A program made the position numbers and the translations under genes. A stretch of DNA of 64,000 nt, from NCBI GenBank assembly GCA_940671915.1, contig CALNVZ010002100.1, positions 19,940,733 through 20,004,732 of the forward strand, read 5' to 3'. The DNA comes from Paracentrotus lividus (taxonomy: Eukaryota; Echinodermata; Echinoidea; Camarodonta; Echinidae). Below the pieces are notes generated by a model, which searched no databases, was not told the origin of the DNA, and saw only the letters and a program-made list of their open reading frames with translations. This document shows, piece after piece, positions 38,101 through 44,054 of this stretch. Within the stretch, counting starts at the first letter, position 1; each line of letters starts with the position of its first letter.

Positions 38101-39091
38101 CGCCGAAGGCGACAGCGCTGTAGAAGGGATTTGCTCATTTACGTTGAATATTGATTGGTGACCTTTTTGAAGGGTCGACCCGGAAGTAGAAAGAATCGCT
38201 GTGCTTTTGAACAGCAGCGCATACGGCCCGCTAGAGCCGCCTGCTCTAGCCGCCTAGCTAGCTTGCTAGCAGATGGCGCCCGCGACCGGGGGTCTATATC
38301 GCCATGTACCGTACCTGCGATATGAACACAAGTTACGTGTTGAATTGATTTTTGCCTTCAAATATCAATCACTCATTGTTATGACAACATAAATATGTGG
38401 AAGAACCTATCTGCTCTTGTATTCTTGGAAGTTACATAATTCAATGTGAGTATCATTTTTTTAAAAATATATTACTTGTGAGAGATTCGGGGTATACCAG
38501 CCCCACAACTAATCATCCGTCAGTTCCCGTCGCTTCGCGACGGGGATCTGGTCAGTTTAACTTTATTGCTTCTTCTTCTTCCAAGTTCCAGTACTACAGT
38601 AACTTTTAGTATGCACAGTCCATATTATCGTACCTTATTTTAGTATAGATCTACCGTAATTAAATTAGATAATTTAAGTTTAACATTGTAACGTTAGATC
38701 TAACAGTTAGATCTAACAGTTAACTGTTACTTGTTAGAGATCTATTTTTTTTTAATTTCTTTTTTTAAAAGTCTATTATTAAGAATCTAAATTCACCTGG
38801 TTTCGATTGCTGTTGTGGTGATGCAGGTTTGATCGGACTCAGAGACATATCAAAAACACCAATCTCCACCCCCTCGTTGACAGAACTTCTTGAAGCAATA
38901 GATGATGATCTCGTAACCTTTGAGTTAGGCTTCGCCTTCGATTCTGTCAGCGAGAACTCTAGCGATCGAGCGGCTTTGCCACCGTCCGGTTGGCGGGTTG
39001 GTGTCAGTTTAGACGCGTGTTCACAGGCGCGCAGCGCGGGTGACCTCCGCAAGCCCGTCGCAGACGGCGAAACGTTTTCCCTGTTTCGCTA
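7702..39091 (-). CDS. NET1: NET1/ARHGEF3-like Rho guanine nucleotide exchange factor, 5' portion (seven exons, incomplete)
   Basis: Exons on the minus strand, in transcript order: about 39091-38797, 36020-35980, 34761-34684, 33781-33716, 32489-32430, 31911-31843, 7797-7702. All have AG acceptors and GT donors, and phases agree (exon 1 ends with one extra base; all later junctions are phase 0). Exon 7 encodes NKRNRSMVKVGSLANLLSPV, which matches the block I recall from human NET1 and ARHGEF3 (KRV-x-PL-x-RVTSLANL-I-x-PV) just before the DH domain. Family members activate RhoA; the NET1 N-terminus carries nuclear localisation signals that restrain it. Exons 3-6 correspond to the KRKRR-acidic-VSLSSLDL stretch of NET1, here repeated. 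The DH-PH domains were not found and should lie left of base 1. Whether it is NET1 or the pre-duplication ancestor of NET1 and ARHGEF3 cannot be told here. The 24 kb intron 6 could hide an alternative first exon. Confidence 0.78.
8652..8855 (+). mobile_element. TACTGTATAAG MITE, copy 1
   Basis: About 204 bp, ends TACTGTATAAG and CTTATACAGTA. The inside has TTCGCG and CGCGAA words arranged with partial dyad symmetry (ATTTTCGCGATTTTGGACTA; GAAATTCGCGAAAATAAAG). The ends suggest a TA target. No coding capacity. Confidence 0.8.
9390..9620 (+). repeat. Diverged copy of an about 210-bp dispersed unit
   Basis: CTTGCTTCATGAAAACATAT, TTTACACC, AAATATGCACAGAACATCC, GGTAGCATTAAAGAAATTTT and AAATTTGGTATGTT occur in the same order as in the two tandem copies at 11520-11910. 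Confidence 0.6.
9893..10095 (+). mobile_element. TACTGTATAAG MITE, copy 2
   Basis: Same length and orientation as copy 1 with few differences, so amplification was fairly recent. Ends TACTGTATAAG and CTTATACAGTA. Confidence 0.8.
10100..11519. other. Unassigned sequence, intron of the NET1-like gene
   Basis: Mixed composition with no recognised exon. The frame at 10874-11131 is not recognised and lacks splice context. Confidence 0.35.
11520..11910 (+). repeat. Two tandem copies of the about 210-bp unit
   Basis: Copy A from 11520 and copy B from about 11727 share ATTCCCTAAT, GATAATATGCAC, CTTAACGTCAT, CTTTATGAAAAACATATTTACA (with changes), GGGATTAYGCAAG and TATGCACAGWAYGTC. The third copy is at 9390-9620. 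Confidence 0.65.
12182..12312 (+). repeat. Dispersed repeat (GGTGAAAATTTTTCGGCCTT...GGGGTAGGGT...AACAAGCAAAAA)
   Basis: GGGGGGTGAAAATTTTTCGG, CATATAGGGGTAGGGT and a TTGACAAGCAAAAAAAAAAG tail. A related copy at 26812-26948 has the same order of words. The A-rich tail suggests a retroposed family. Confidence 0.55.
12340..12507 (+). mobile_element. TACTGTATAAG MITE, copy 3, internally shortened
   Basis: Lacks the segment with the second TTCGCG block near the left end and the AAAGTC block near the right end. The right end stops at CTTATACAG, beside a poly-C run (12517-12531). Confidence 0.75.
13376..13400 (+). repeat. (CT)n tract
   Basis: Short CT microsatellite; another CT-rich stretch is at 13118-13160. 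Confidence 0.8.
13620..14560. promoter_or_regulatory. Candidate promoter-like region inside NET1-like intron 6
   Basis: A perfect CRE (TGACGTCA, 13676-13683) within CpG-containing sequence, and a second CpG-rich block at 14370-14510, stand out from AT-rich flanks. On the minus strand a GTAAGTAAGT donor-like site lies at 14267-14258. In vertebrates NET1 has an internal promoter that makes a short isoform spliced to the equivalent of exon 7. No in-frame first exon could be built here, so this is only suggestive. Confidence 0.25.
14570..16148. other. Intron sequence with a (TA)/(GA) microsatellite
   Basis: ATATATATATA then (GA)n at 15238-15266. Otherwise AT-rich with no exon recognised. Confidence 0.4.
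16149..16307 (-). mobile_element. TACTGTATAAG MITE, copy 4, inverted and truncated
   Basis: Reverse orientation (TACTGTATAAGTGGTTATTT first) and broken off after CCCCAACTAGTCCAAA, so the other terminal repeat is missing. Confidence 0.75.
16310..18040. other. AT-rich intron sequence
   Basis: A (GAT)n run at 17753-17767 followed by a minus-strand LINE-type tail (AAAGCACTATTTATCAGCC, GGCGCCTGG). Nothing else recognised. Confidence 0.4.
18040..18215 (+). repeat. Three diverged copies of a short unit (ATCAATGTGTTCA...ATTTTGTCCTG...TCTAAAGTAAAG)
   Basis: Units begin near 18052, 18108 and 18158; the middle one is shorter. The open frame 18060-18344 is partly this repeat. Confidence 0.6.
19180..19600. 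repeat. Cluster of inverted CTGCACTAGCTCAAG motifs
   Basis: CTGCACTAGCTCAAG at about 19229 has inverted partners CTTGAGCTAGTGCAG near 19369 and CTCGAGCTAGTGCAG near 19575. AATAGCGCGATA at 19178 faces AATAGCGCGCTATT near 19553. The arrangement suggests a nested or palindromic element; ends not fixed. Confidence 0.4.
20520..20672. repeat. (GGAC)n tract joined to a GC hairpin
   Basis: GGACGGACGGACG-type repeats (20561-20610) are followed by AACCCGAAAACATAATGCC and a hairpin whose arms are TGCCTCC-GG-CACCACC and GGTGGTGGAGGCA around TTCG (20627-20658). The fixed order suggests one element rather than chance neighbours. Confidence 0.6.
20940..21520. other. Intron sequence with CAAAACTGTCTCAAA-type repetition
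   Basis: From 21360 to 21510 the words ACAGTCTCAAAACTG and CAAATCC recur. No coding sense is supported. Confidence 0.4.
21528..21675 (+). repeat. Dispersed repeat copy A (GGGAGGGGGTAGCTA...GTAAAGAAACAAAG)
   Basis: ACAGGGAGGGGGTAGCTAAA, CATAATACTCCTTGTTCCA and TAAAGAAACAAAGTCTTG match copy B at 22078-22170. Confidence 0.55.
22078..22330 (+). repeat. Dispersed repeat copy B
   Basis: ACGGGGAGGGGGTAGCTGCT, TAGTAATCCCCGTTCCACTT and TAGGGAAACAAAGCCTCG follow copy A in order. The GC-richer sequence continues to about 22560 and is unlike its AT-rich flanks. Confidence 0.55.
23450..24080 (+). repeat. Minisatellite of an about 22-bp AT-rich unit
   Basis: Around 25 irregular copies of AAAAATACATTTCACTTTTC with variants ATATATTTCCCTTTT. 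The frames on both strands across it are repeat translations. Confidence 0.85.
24858..25600 (-). pseudogene. Tc1-like transposase remnant, left arm
   Basis: Minus-strand pieces: LGVCMAASRVGEINFITWHH (the V-W-G-C-M-x-A-x-G-V-G block), VQHNNDPKYTT (the DNDPKHT-type block), and near the C-terminus RTWNGIGRKINAKLVDSMPR. Stops and frameshifts separate the blocks. Not functional. Confidence 0.7.
25840..26180 (+). pseudogene. Tc1-like transposase remnant, right arm
   Basis: Plus-strand pieces: VFQHDRTP then, in the next frame, DPKHAAKHIKALF; further on DLKRQRPLDSPSNLQQLQDT then LQRTWNGIG. A frameshift falls within the DPKH block. It repeats the left arm's C-terminal segment in inverse orientation. 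Confidence 0.7.
26812..26948 (+). repeat. Second copy of the GGGGTAGGGT repeat
   Basis: GTGTGAAAAATTTTGGCCTT, CCTATAGGGGTAGGGTG and AACAAGCAAAAAG with an A-rich tail, parallel to 12182-12312. Confidence 0.55.
26950..27938. other. AT-rich intron sequence
   Basis: No exon with splice sites was recognised. The minus-strand frame 27684-27905 has no homology I can name, and part of its sequence (TTTCTGGCCAGTTTCCCTCC) recurs near 28350 in altered form. Confidence 0.35.
27939..28171. mobile_element. 233-bp MITE, ends CTATAGAGTACCG / CGGTACTCTATAG
   Basis: Terminal inverted repeats continue as GAAGTGTGATGTCATAAC against GATTATGTCAACACTGCGG, and inner GTTCTAAACAA is matched by TTGTTTAGAAC. So it is nearly a full hairpin. 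No coding. Confidence 0.65.
28243..28317 (+). repeat. tRNA-like SINE head or tRNA pseudogene
   Basis: GGGTTTGCC, a D-arm-like TAGCTCAATCAGTAGA (A box) and a perfect T-arm TCAGGTTTGAATCCTGA (B box), then GGAATCCC. The anticodon stem is poorly paired and the acceptor stem has mismatches, so a functional tRNA is unlikely. Confidence 0.55.
28405..28821 (+). repeat. Direct duplication, copy 1 (about 417 bp)
   Basis: Starts ATCAGATGTTCAAATGCC and ends AATCAAGAAAAAATAT. Nearly identical to 29082-29505. Confidence 0.9.
29082..29505 (+). repeat. Direct duplication, copy 2 (about 424 bp)
   Basis: Differs from copy 1 by a few substitutions and 2-4 base indels (for example an added TTG in GTTGTTGTTAAAC). 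The spacer contains a poly-C run (28901-28920) and a 20-base palindrome TCACATGTCGACACATGTGA (29030-29049). Confidence 0.9.
29520..29770 (+). repeat. Dispersed unit copy 1 (ATATCACCTCTTGTTATTGT...TCAATCATAACTTCAT)
   Basis: The same order of words is found at 30745-31045: CACCTCTTGTTATTGTCC, GATAACTAAAAAAA, CAATGATAGATCAT, GTGACGTCATC-AGACGCCAT, TCAATCATAACTTCAT. Confidence 0.65.
30745..31045 (+). repeat. Dispersed unit copy 2
   Basis: As 29520-29770 with scattered changes and an internal local repeat of the ACCACCTCT...TCTTCTTTTTTC stretch. Confidence 0.65.
31843..31911 (-). CDS. NET1: NET1-like exon 6, fourth motif exon
   Basis: Sixty-nine bases, 23 codons, phase 0-0, acceptor TTTCAG and donor ATG|GTAAGT. 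Peptide: SSFRMKRDSKPDLDTLSLQS then FSM. It is more diverged but keeps the basic patch, an Asp-rich centre and the D-T-L-S-L-x-S-F-S ending. It is the last exon before a 24 kb intron. Confidence 0.8.
32430..32489 (-). CDS. NET1: NET1-like exon 5, third motif exon
   Basis: Sixty bases, 20 codons, phase 0-0, acceptor TTCTAG and donor CGG|GTATGT. Peptide: KRRNTDADSDTISLRSFSLR. Compared with exon 4 it lacks two residues between KRRNT and DSDT. The ending SLRSFSLR is the closest of the four to the SLSSLDL of human NET1. Confidence 0.83.
33716..33781 (-). CDS. NET1: NET1-like exon 4, second motif exon
   Basis: Sixty-six bases, 22 codons, phase 0-0, acceptor TTGTAG and donor CGG|GTAAGC. Peptide: KRRNTCTGEDSDTLSMRSFS then LR. 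It is clearly paralogous to exon 5 (same KRRNT start, DSDT core and RSFSLR end), so the two arose by exon duplication. RSFS resembles a basophilic kinase site. Confidence 0.83.
34229..34347 (+). repeat. 23-bp tandem repeat, about five copies
   Basis: GATTTACATTTAATCATACT followed by GTA or GTATA-type endings, nearly perfect. It lies in NET1-like intron 3. No spacers, so not CRISPR. Confidence 0.95.
34684..34761 (-). CDS. NET1: NET1-like exon 3, first basic-acidic motif exon
   Basis: Seventy-eight bases, 26 codons, phase 0 at both ends, acceptor TTTTAAAG and donor GTAAGT. Peptide: AKRKKRKQTYSDDEEEV then SFFESLKKK. The KRKKRK cluster is a classic monopartite nuclear localisation signal type. 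The S-DDEEE stretch is a CK2-type site. It aligns in layout with the KRKRR-DDD-VSLSSL segment of human NET1 and with the next three exons here. Confidence 0.8.
34765..35975. other. NET1-like intron 2, AT-rich
   Basis: A poly-A run at 34770-34790. No element or exon recognised. Confidence 0.45.
35980..36020 (-). CDS. NET1: NET1-like exon 2 (41-base microexon)
   Basis: Encodes the second part of a split Asp codon followed by TSMACPDTTFVAR. The acceptor is the CCAG at 36024-36021 after a pyrimidine-rich run; the donor is GGGTAAGT. A nearer TTTAG acceptor 15 bases upstream would put a stop in frame after exon 1, so the CCAG site was chosen. One carried base plus 41 gives 14 codons, and the exon ends in phase 0. 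The peptide has no recognisable domain. Confidence 0.58.
37095..37340. mobile_element. 246-bp MITE with about 43-bp inverted ends
   Basis: GATGATTACATGAAAATCTC and CATTCCGGGCTGCATTTCAA at left are inverted at right (TTTGAAATGCAGCCCGGAAT, GAGATTTCCGTGTAATCATC). Internal GC-richer sequence. It lies in NET1-like intron 1. Confidence 0.75.
37524..38128. mobile_element. Element or pair of inverted hairpin modules (CTACAGC...GCTGTCTATAGTTA)
   Basis: The left module has CTACAGCCCCGTCGCCTTCG and GGGGCTGTCTATAGTTA. The right module is the inverse, TAACTATAGACAGCGCTGG then GCCGAAGGCGACAGCGCTGT and AGAAGGG. Each module also folds on itself. They bound about 500 bases of AT-rich sequence. Confidence 0.6.
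38130..38796. other. CpG-richer sequence next to NET1-like exon 1
   Basis: 38200-38300 is GC- and CpG-rich (GCCGCCTGCTCTAGCCGCC). A CCCGTCGCTTCGCGACGGG hairpin lies at 38527-38545. AGATCTAACAGTTAGATCTA repeats are at 38694-38740. It may be part of the regulatory 5' region. Confidence 0.35.
38797..39091 (-). CDS. NET1: NET1-like exon 1 (probable first coding exon, start unresolved)
   Basis: Open frame rich in Ser, Arg and Lys, ending SPIKPASPQQQSKP before a CAG|GTGAAT donor at 38797/38796. It leaves one base, which the next exon completes as Asp. The frame opens after a TAG near 39091 and has no ATG until a Met about 16 residues before the donor. An ATG at 39096-39094 is in another frame and stops after about 30 codons. 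So either translation starts at the internal Met, an upstream exon supplies the start, or a one-base indel separates the ATG from this frame. The surrounding 38.9-39.1 kb is CpG-richer than its flanks, which fits a 5' gene end. A plus-strand frame (38829-39092) overlaps it, but the donor and phase match favour the minus strand. Confidence 0.5.
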
Positions 39092-39099
39092 GACATCTT

Positions 39100-39980
39100 T
39101 GGGCTGAAACATTGCCCACTTCTACGTCTGGTGTGATCAGTTGATCGTCGATTTCTCTTCATTTTGACAGAATCAATTCATGTAAAATACTCACAATTTC
39201 ATATGTATTTCGAGGAAAATGCCATTCATAAGTCTGTTCTGCGAGAGTTTGTACGGGATAGGAAGTTCAAATTGCCGCTATTGTTCGCTGGTACGGTACT
39301 ATATATCAGTAGATCTCTATGTCTTGTTTAATTTATGGAACGATTTTTTCATGGGTGCAGCGAAACCTTATAATTGTATACAATTTATGACGCGATATGA
39401 AATTCAAACTACACTGTTATCAATATCATTTTTTTTTCTTTTTCTTCTTGTTATTTTATATATCGTACTATGTTATATTAATTTTTTTTACTGGTATACT
39501 ATAGCACAGTGCGCGATTCCATGGATCAGTGAGTCATACTGGGACCAGTGCCAGTACAGTGGCGGAAGGAATTTAGAGGGCACATGTGGAAAGGGGCCCT
39601 TTTAAAGAAAAGGATTAGATTTAGATTTGTCAATTTTTATTATTTTTTTATATATAGATCTATATATATATATATATATTATTATATATATAATATTATA
39701 TATATATATTTTGTTACAGTTCTTTTTATATTTAAAAAAAAAAAGTTATGAAATAAAGATGGAAGTCATTTGGGATTTATGCTAAAAATACATTTCATCA
39801 TTATCAGTAACATGTATTATTTTATGCATCCGTTTCGGAGTTTGAGGGCTGCAGCGGCCCAGGCCCTCACAAATGTTTTGATTTCGACAAAACCCTTTCA
39901 CAATATTTACAGCAGGGGAATTTGGGTCTAAACTAAATGTGCAATTGACGAAGTAGTGTGAAATAATTTGCATTTTAACT
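39100..39980. other. Intergenic sequence upstream of the NET1-like gene, with AT microsatellite
   Basis: The presumed NET1-like promoter should lie here; no core element was identified. (TA)-rich tract at 39650-39712. The 128-codon plus-strand frame 39219-39605 is not recognised. Confidence 0.4.
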
Positions 39981-39981
39981 A

Positions 39982-40971
39982 CACTGTCCGTCATAAACGT
40001 GGAATATTTTTTGCCGCTATAGCGTCATGATTTTGCTCTGACTTTAATTCTTGAATATGTTTGTCCCTGCTTTTACTTTTTGGGGCCCTGGCTATATCTT
40101 GGACATTCTCCCAACCCTTCACGTGGACCTTTTTCCAAAGAAGTTTTGTCAACCCCCGTGATGCCCATTTTTGTCATTTTTTCTCATTTGGGGCCCCTTT
40201 TTGTTTTCCCGGCGATCAAGCCCCCCTCAGTCCTACCCCAGGAAACGCGACTGAGGTGTATTGTTTTATATTGTTTGTAAGTTAAATCTTTATTTCTTGG
40301 GACAGGCTTAGGTCTCTTGTCTAGGGGAGGGTTGAAGTAAAAAACGAGATTGGTGAAAATTCGGAATATTTTATTCCATCTTTATGCTGAAAACAAAGAA
40401 ATGAAAAACCACCTTTAACCCTTAAATATCATCATTTTCCCCTTAAATTTTGTTTAGTCTTGATGACAAGGCTGTAAATGGTCATTATTGATAATATTTT
40501 ATTTTGATTTATGTTTGGTTGAGATTTTACAATACAATCTTAGGGAAGATAGAAATTTCCATGGTGTAAAAATGAATAAAATGAATGTTGAACCCCAATC
40601 AAAATAAATTTTGACCCCTCCCCTAGCATAAGGGTCGAGCCTGTAACCATAAAACTAGAATCAATTTAAAGAACAATAACAAATCTCCACCTCAGACGTG
40701 TTTCCTTGAGGTAGGACTGAGGGGGCCTTGGTGGGTCGCGTGAACAAAAAAGGGCCCCTAAAATAAGAAAAAATGACGAAAACGGCCATCTTCTGGGGGT
40801 GACAAACTTTTTTGAAGAAAAATCCCCGGGAAGGGTTGAGGGAACGTCCAAGATTATACCCAGGATCCCAGAAAGTGAAAGCGGTGACAAACACATTCAA
40901 GAAATTAATAACGGAGCAACATAATGTCGATTGAGCCAGAAAAAAATATTCCACCTTTATGACGAACAGTG
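39982..40971. mobile_element. 1 kb foldback element with about 300-bp inverted arms, TA target
   Basis: Left CACTGTCCGTCATAAACGTG, right TTTATGACGAACAGTG, each next to TA. The arms match further: GGAATATTTTTTGCC, GGACATTCTCCCAACCCTTC and CCCCCCTCAGTCCTACC all recur inverted. CACTG/CAGTG ends with TA fit Tc1/mariner. The unique centre is about 400 bases with no coding. Confidence 0.8.
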
Positions 40972-41456
40972 TAATTTGAAATCATGACATTTACTTGTTT
41001 CGGTGCGTGGGTGGAAGAACGTATGGAAGAGCCGGAGCTATAATGGGTCATAATATTTGACTTGTAAAGCACTGTTTTTACAAGGGCTAGAACTAGGGGA
41101 GAAGTCACATCCACCCCCCCCCCCGCCAAACAGCACACATTAGGGTCAATGCTTCCGACTACACCTTTCCACAATATTTGCCTCCAGCATCAAGGGACAG
41201 TGGGTCCAAGGCATGCATTTTTCTTACCACTTTTTTTTTTCCCCTTTAATGCGAGGTCGCATGAACTGAAAATAGTGAGTTTGAAAAGACATAATTTGAA
41301 GGAAAAAAAATAAATTTAATAGAAAAAAAAACATATCAATTCTAGTTGTAAACTTAAGAGATAGAGGGCGCTACCATTCTTCTCAAAGCGAACGCGCCCA
41401 TTGACTTTTTTTTTTTTTTTGGACAGTTTTTCACTTTATTTTCTTTATTGCAGGCC

Positions 41457-42066
41457 CGTAACTAGGATTTTTACGGGGGGGTTCGAAATCTGCAAAAGTG
41501 GACCTTTTTCAAGGATTTTTTGTTTTCGAGCGCGAAGCGCGAGCCGAAAATTTTGAGTGAAACTTGGAGTAAACTATGCATTATTATGATTATAGACTCT
41601 ATTCAGTATCCGCGAGCACAAAGCTCAAAACTGGGGTTAATTGTGCATTACAATTATAGTATCCGCGATCTCGAAGCGCGAGCTGAAAATTTTAGGAATC
41701 TTAATGGCTTCTATTTTTAATTTAGTAATGAATATAAAGGAATGCGAGCGCAAAGCGCGAGCCCAAAATTTTGAGATAAAAATTGGAGTTTATTGTGCAA
41801 TATAGAGCCTATCTAGTATCCGCGAGCTGAAAGTTTTGAGCTAAAAATTGTGCCTTATAGACTCTTTTTAGGATCCATGTTGAAGATACATAATAATCTT
41901 GGCTCATTAATAATCTTAGCTTAAACCACCCCCAATCTAGCCCAAACACAATTACACCAATTCTTTTGACAAGGTTTGTGTCCAACCCTTTTTTATACTT
42001 ATTATTTGTTAACTTTACAGTGCGAGGTCGCATAGCGACCGAGCAGGAAAATTTTGGGTTTTAACA
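41457..42066 (+). repeat. Tandem segmental duplication, copy 1
   Basis: Begins GTAACTAGGATTTTTACGGG and includes CGAGCGCGAAGCGCGAGC-type words, ATTATAATCTTGGCTC-like sequence and TGCGAGGTCGCATAGCGACC at the end. Copy 2 follows directly. Confidence 0.85.
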
Positions 42067-42560
42067 GGTCCGTAACTAGGATTTTTACGGGGGGGGGTGT
42101 TCGAAATCTAAAAAAGTGCATTATATTATTATAGTATCCGCGAGCGCGAAGCGCGAGCTGAAAATTTTTAGGAATCTTAATGGCTTTTATTTTTGATTTA
42201 GTAATGAATATAAAGGAATGCGAGCGCGAAGCGCGAGCCCAAAATTTTAAGATAAAAATTGGAGTTTATTGTGCAATATAGAGCCTATTTAGTATCCGCG
42301 AGCTGAAAGTTTTGATCTAAAAATTGTGCCTTATAGACTCTTTTTAGGATCCACGTTGAAGATACATAATAATCTTGGCTCATTAATAATCTTAGCTTAA
42401 CCACCCCCAATCTAGCCCAAACACAATTACACCAATTCTTTTGATAAGGTTTGTGTCCAAGGAGGGCACTGGGTCCAACCCTTTTTTATACTTATTGTTT
42501 GTTAACTTTACAGTGCGAGGTCGCATAGCGACCGAGCAGGTAAATTTGGGGTTTTGTGGC
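42067..42560 (+). repeat. Tandem segmental duplication, copy 2
   Basis: Starts again with GTAACTAGGATTTTTACGGG and ends with TGCGAGGTCGCATAGCGACC. It is shorter by a deletion near the start and has an extra insertion (GGAGGGCACTGGGTCC). Otherwise nearly identical to copy 1. Confidence 0.85.
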
Positions 42561-42761
42561 CGCGAGCAACTACCTTTTCAAAGAAATGTTCAACTTGAAT
42601 AATTATGCTAAGAGTCTGAATTTTTCAAAAATAGGAATAACTTATTGCAAAGGAAAAAAAAGTCCTGTCACTTGTGTCAATTCGAAAGCCTAGTCAGATC
42701 AAATTCCTGTACAATATGGTATATTTTGCTCTCAAAATAGCTCATGCGCTGCATAGTTTTG

Positions 42762-42816
42762 ATCCTCGATGCCGCATTATACTATTATTATAATAGTATA
42801 ATGCGGCATCGAGGAT
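42762..42816. repeat. Perfect 55-base palindrome (27-base arms)
   Basis: Left arm ATCCTCGATGCCGCATTATA then CTATTAT, one central base, and the exact inverse. No loop, so it would form a cruciform or long hairpin. Confidence 0.95.
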
Positions 42817-42819
42817 TTC

Positions 42820-44051
42820 ACAAGGCAATTAAAAGCTTGAATTCTCAGCTTTCCGGAGATGGTACATTCATTTTAATTGATTAAAAAATGTCCTGTCACT
42901 TTGAACATAATCAAAAGAGGTTCTTTCCTCGACTAGTCAATATTTACGCTTATCACATGCATATCGCATAGAAACATGATTGTGAACGGCGTCTTCACAA
43001 GACTTGTGACAAGTTCACAATCTATATGTCATTGTTTTGCCCATCAATTTATATGAATTGCATATTCTGATTACAACTTCAGCACAATAATGTTATATGC
43101 TTGCCCAAATGTGTATTTCCTCCATCTGGTCTGGAGAATCTATTAACTAACAACATGATAAAGTTCATCAATTTCTTTCATCTCCACGAGTAAATTGCTC
43201 AACCAAACGGACAATACCATTACACTTCATTCAGGGAAGTCTTCTTACGCGAGTTTTTGTGAGCTAATTTATTATTGCAGCCAGCTGTATAGATTTCTGC
43301 GCTTCTCAGCCGTATTTCCAACGTCACTTTGTTGCGTCTGGCCTCTTAGATAATGGACGCGCCTTGTTTAATTACGATTTAATGCCGCTCATTGGTATAC
43401 GTTAACTTTACATTTTACATAGAGTAGGATTGATATGACGAAAGAAAGAAAAGGCAAAGAATGAAGAAGTTCAATGTGGACTTTTAAAAAATTTCTTTTT
43501 GGTATGAAAAGGACAACTTTTTAACGTAAGAAAAGGGGCACTTTTAGGATCCCTAAAACTGGGGGCTGTGCCCTTCCCCTCGGCCGACTATGGACGTTAG
43601 GCTTCTAGTAATTTATTGTGAGATCAAAAGAGCGCTCATTCTCGCTGAACATTACTTATGCTTATCATTGTGTATAGGCATCCACGACCACGCCCCCCCC
43701 CCCCCCCCCCCCCCCCCCCCTGTCCGCTAAACATTTTAATAATTTTGCTCAGAAATTGTATAAAACCACCGTCATACTGTATTTAGCATTAGCTTACAAC
43801 GTGATTTCAAATGATTTTTCCTTTGGAATCAGAATAACGCTAGCACTGTGAATGGAATTGTAAGTGACTTTTTAATTGAAATTGCGTTGTATAAGCAAAA
43901 TAATTGTGACGGAGGTCTTCTTATTCTTCAAAATATCCGATCCCATTTTACTTTTACGGCAAGGGCCTGCATGCATGCTTTAGACAGGGCATCGTTCTTT
44001 GTGGGTGCAGTGGAGCAGGAGTCGTTGAGCCTTTTTGAAAGTGGAGGCGGC
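42820..44051. other. Intergenic sequence with a 28-base poly-C run
   Basis: The C run is at 43693-43720. No exon or element recognised; GGGGGCTGTGCCCTTCCCC near 43560 is a short GC patch. Confidence 0.4.
43693..43720. repeat. Poly-C run of 28
   Basis: Uninterrupted C on the plus strand. Length may be unreliable in assembly. Confidence 0.95.
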
Positions 44052-44054
44052 TAA

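Noticed and set aside
38829-39092. Plus-strand 87-codon frame opposite NET1-like exon 1
   Set aside because: It has no partner exon, while the minus strand has a donor and phase that fit the downstream exons. Not fully excluded.
39219-39605. 128-codon plus-strand frame upstream of the NET1-like gene
   Set aside because: AT-rich, with a hydrophobic run from T-rich DNA, no splice context and no family resemblance.
42762-42816. microRNA precursor
   Set aside because: The perfect palindrome has a one-base centre and no terminal loop, and no mismatched stem typical of a pre-miRNA.
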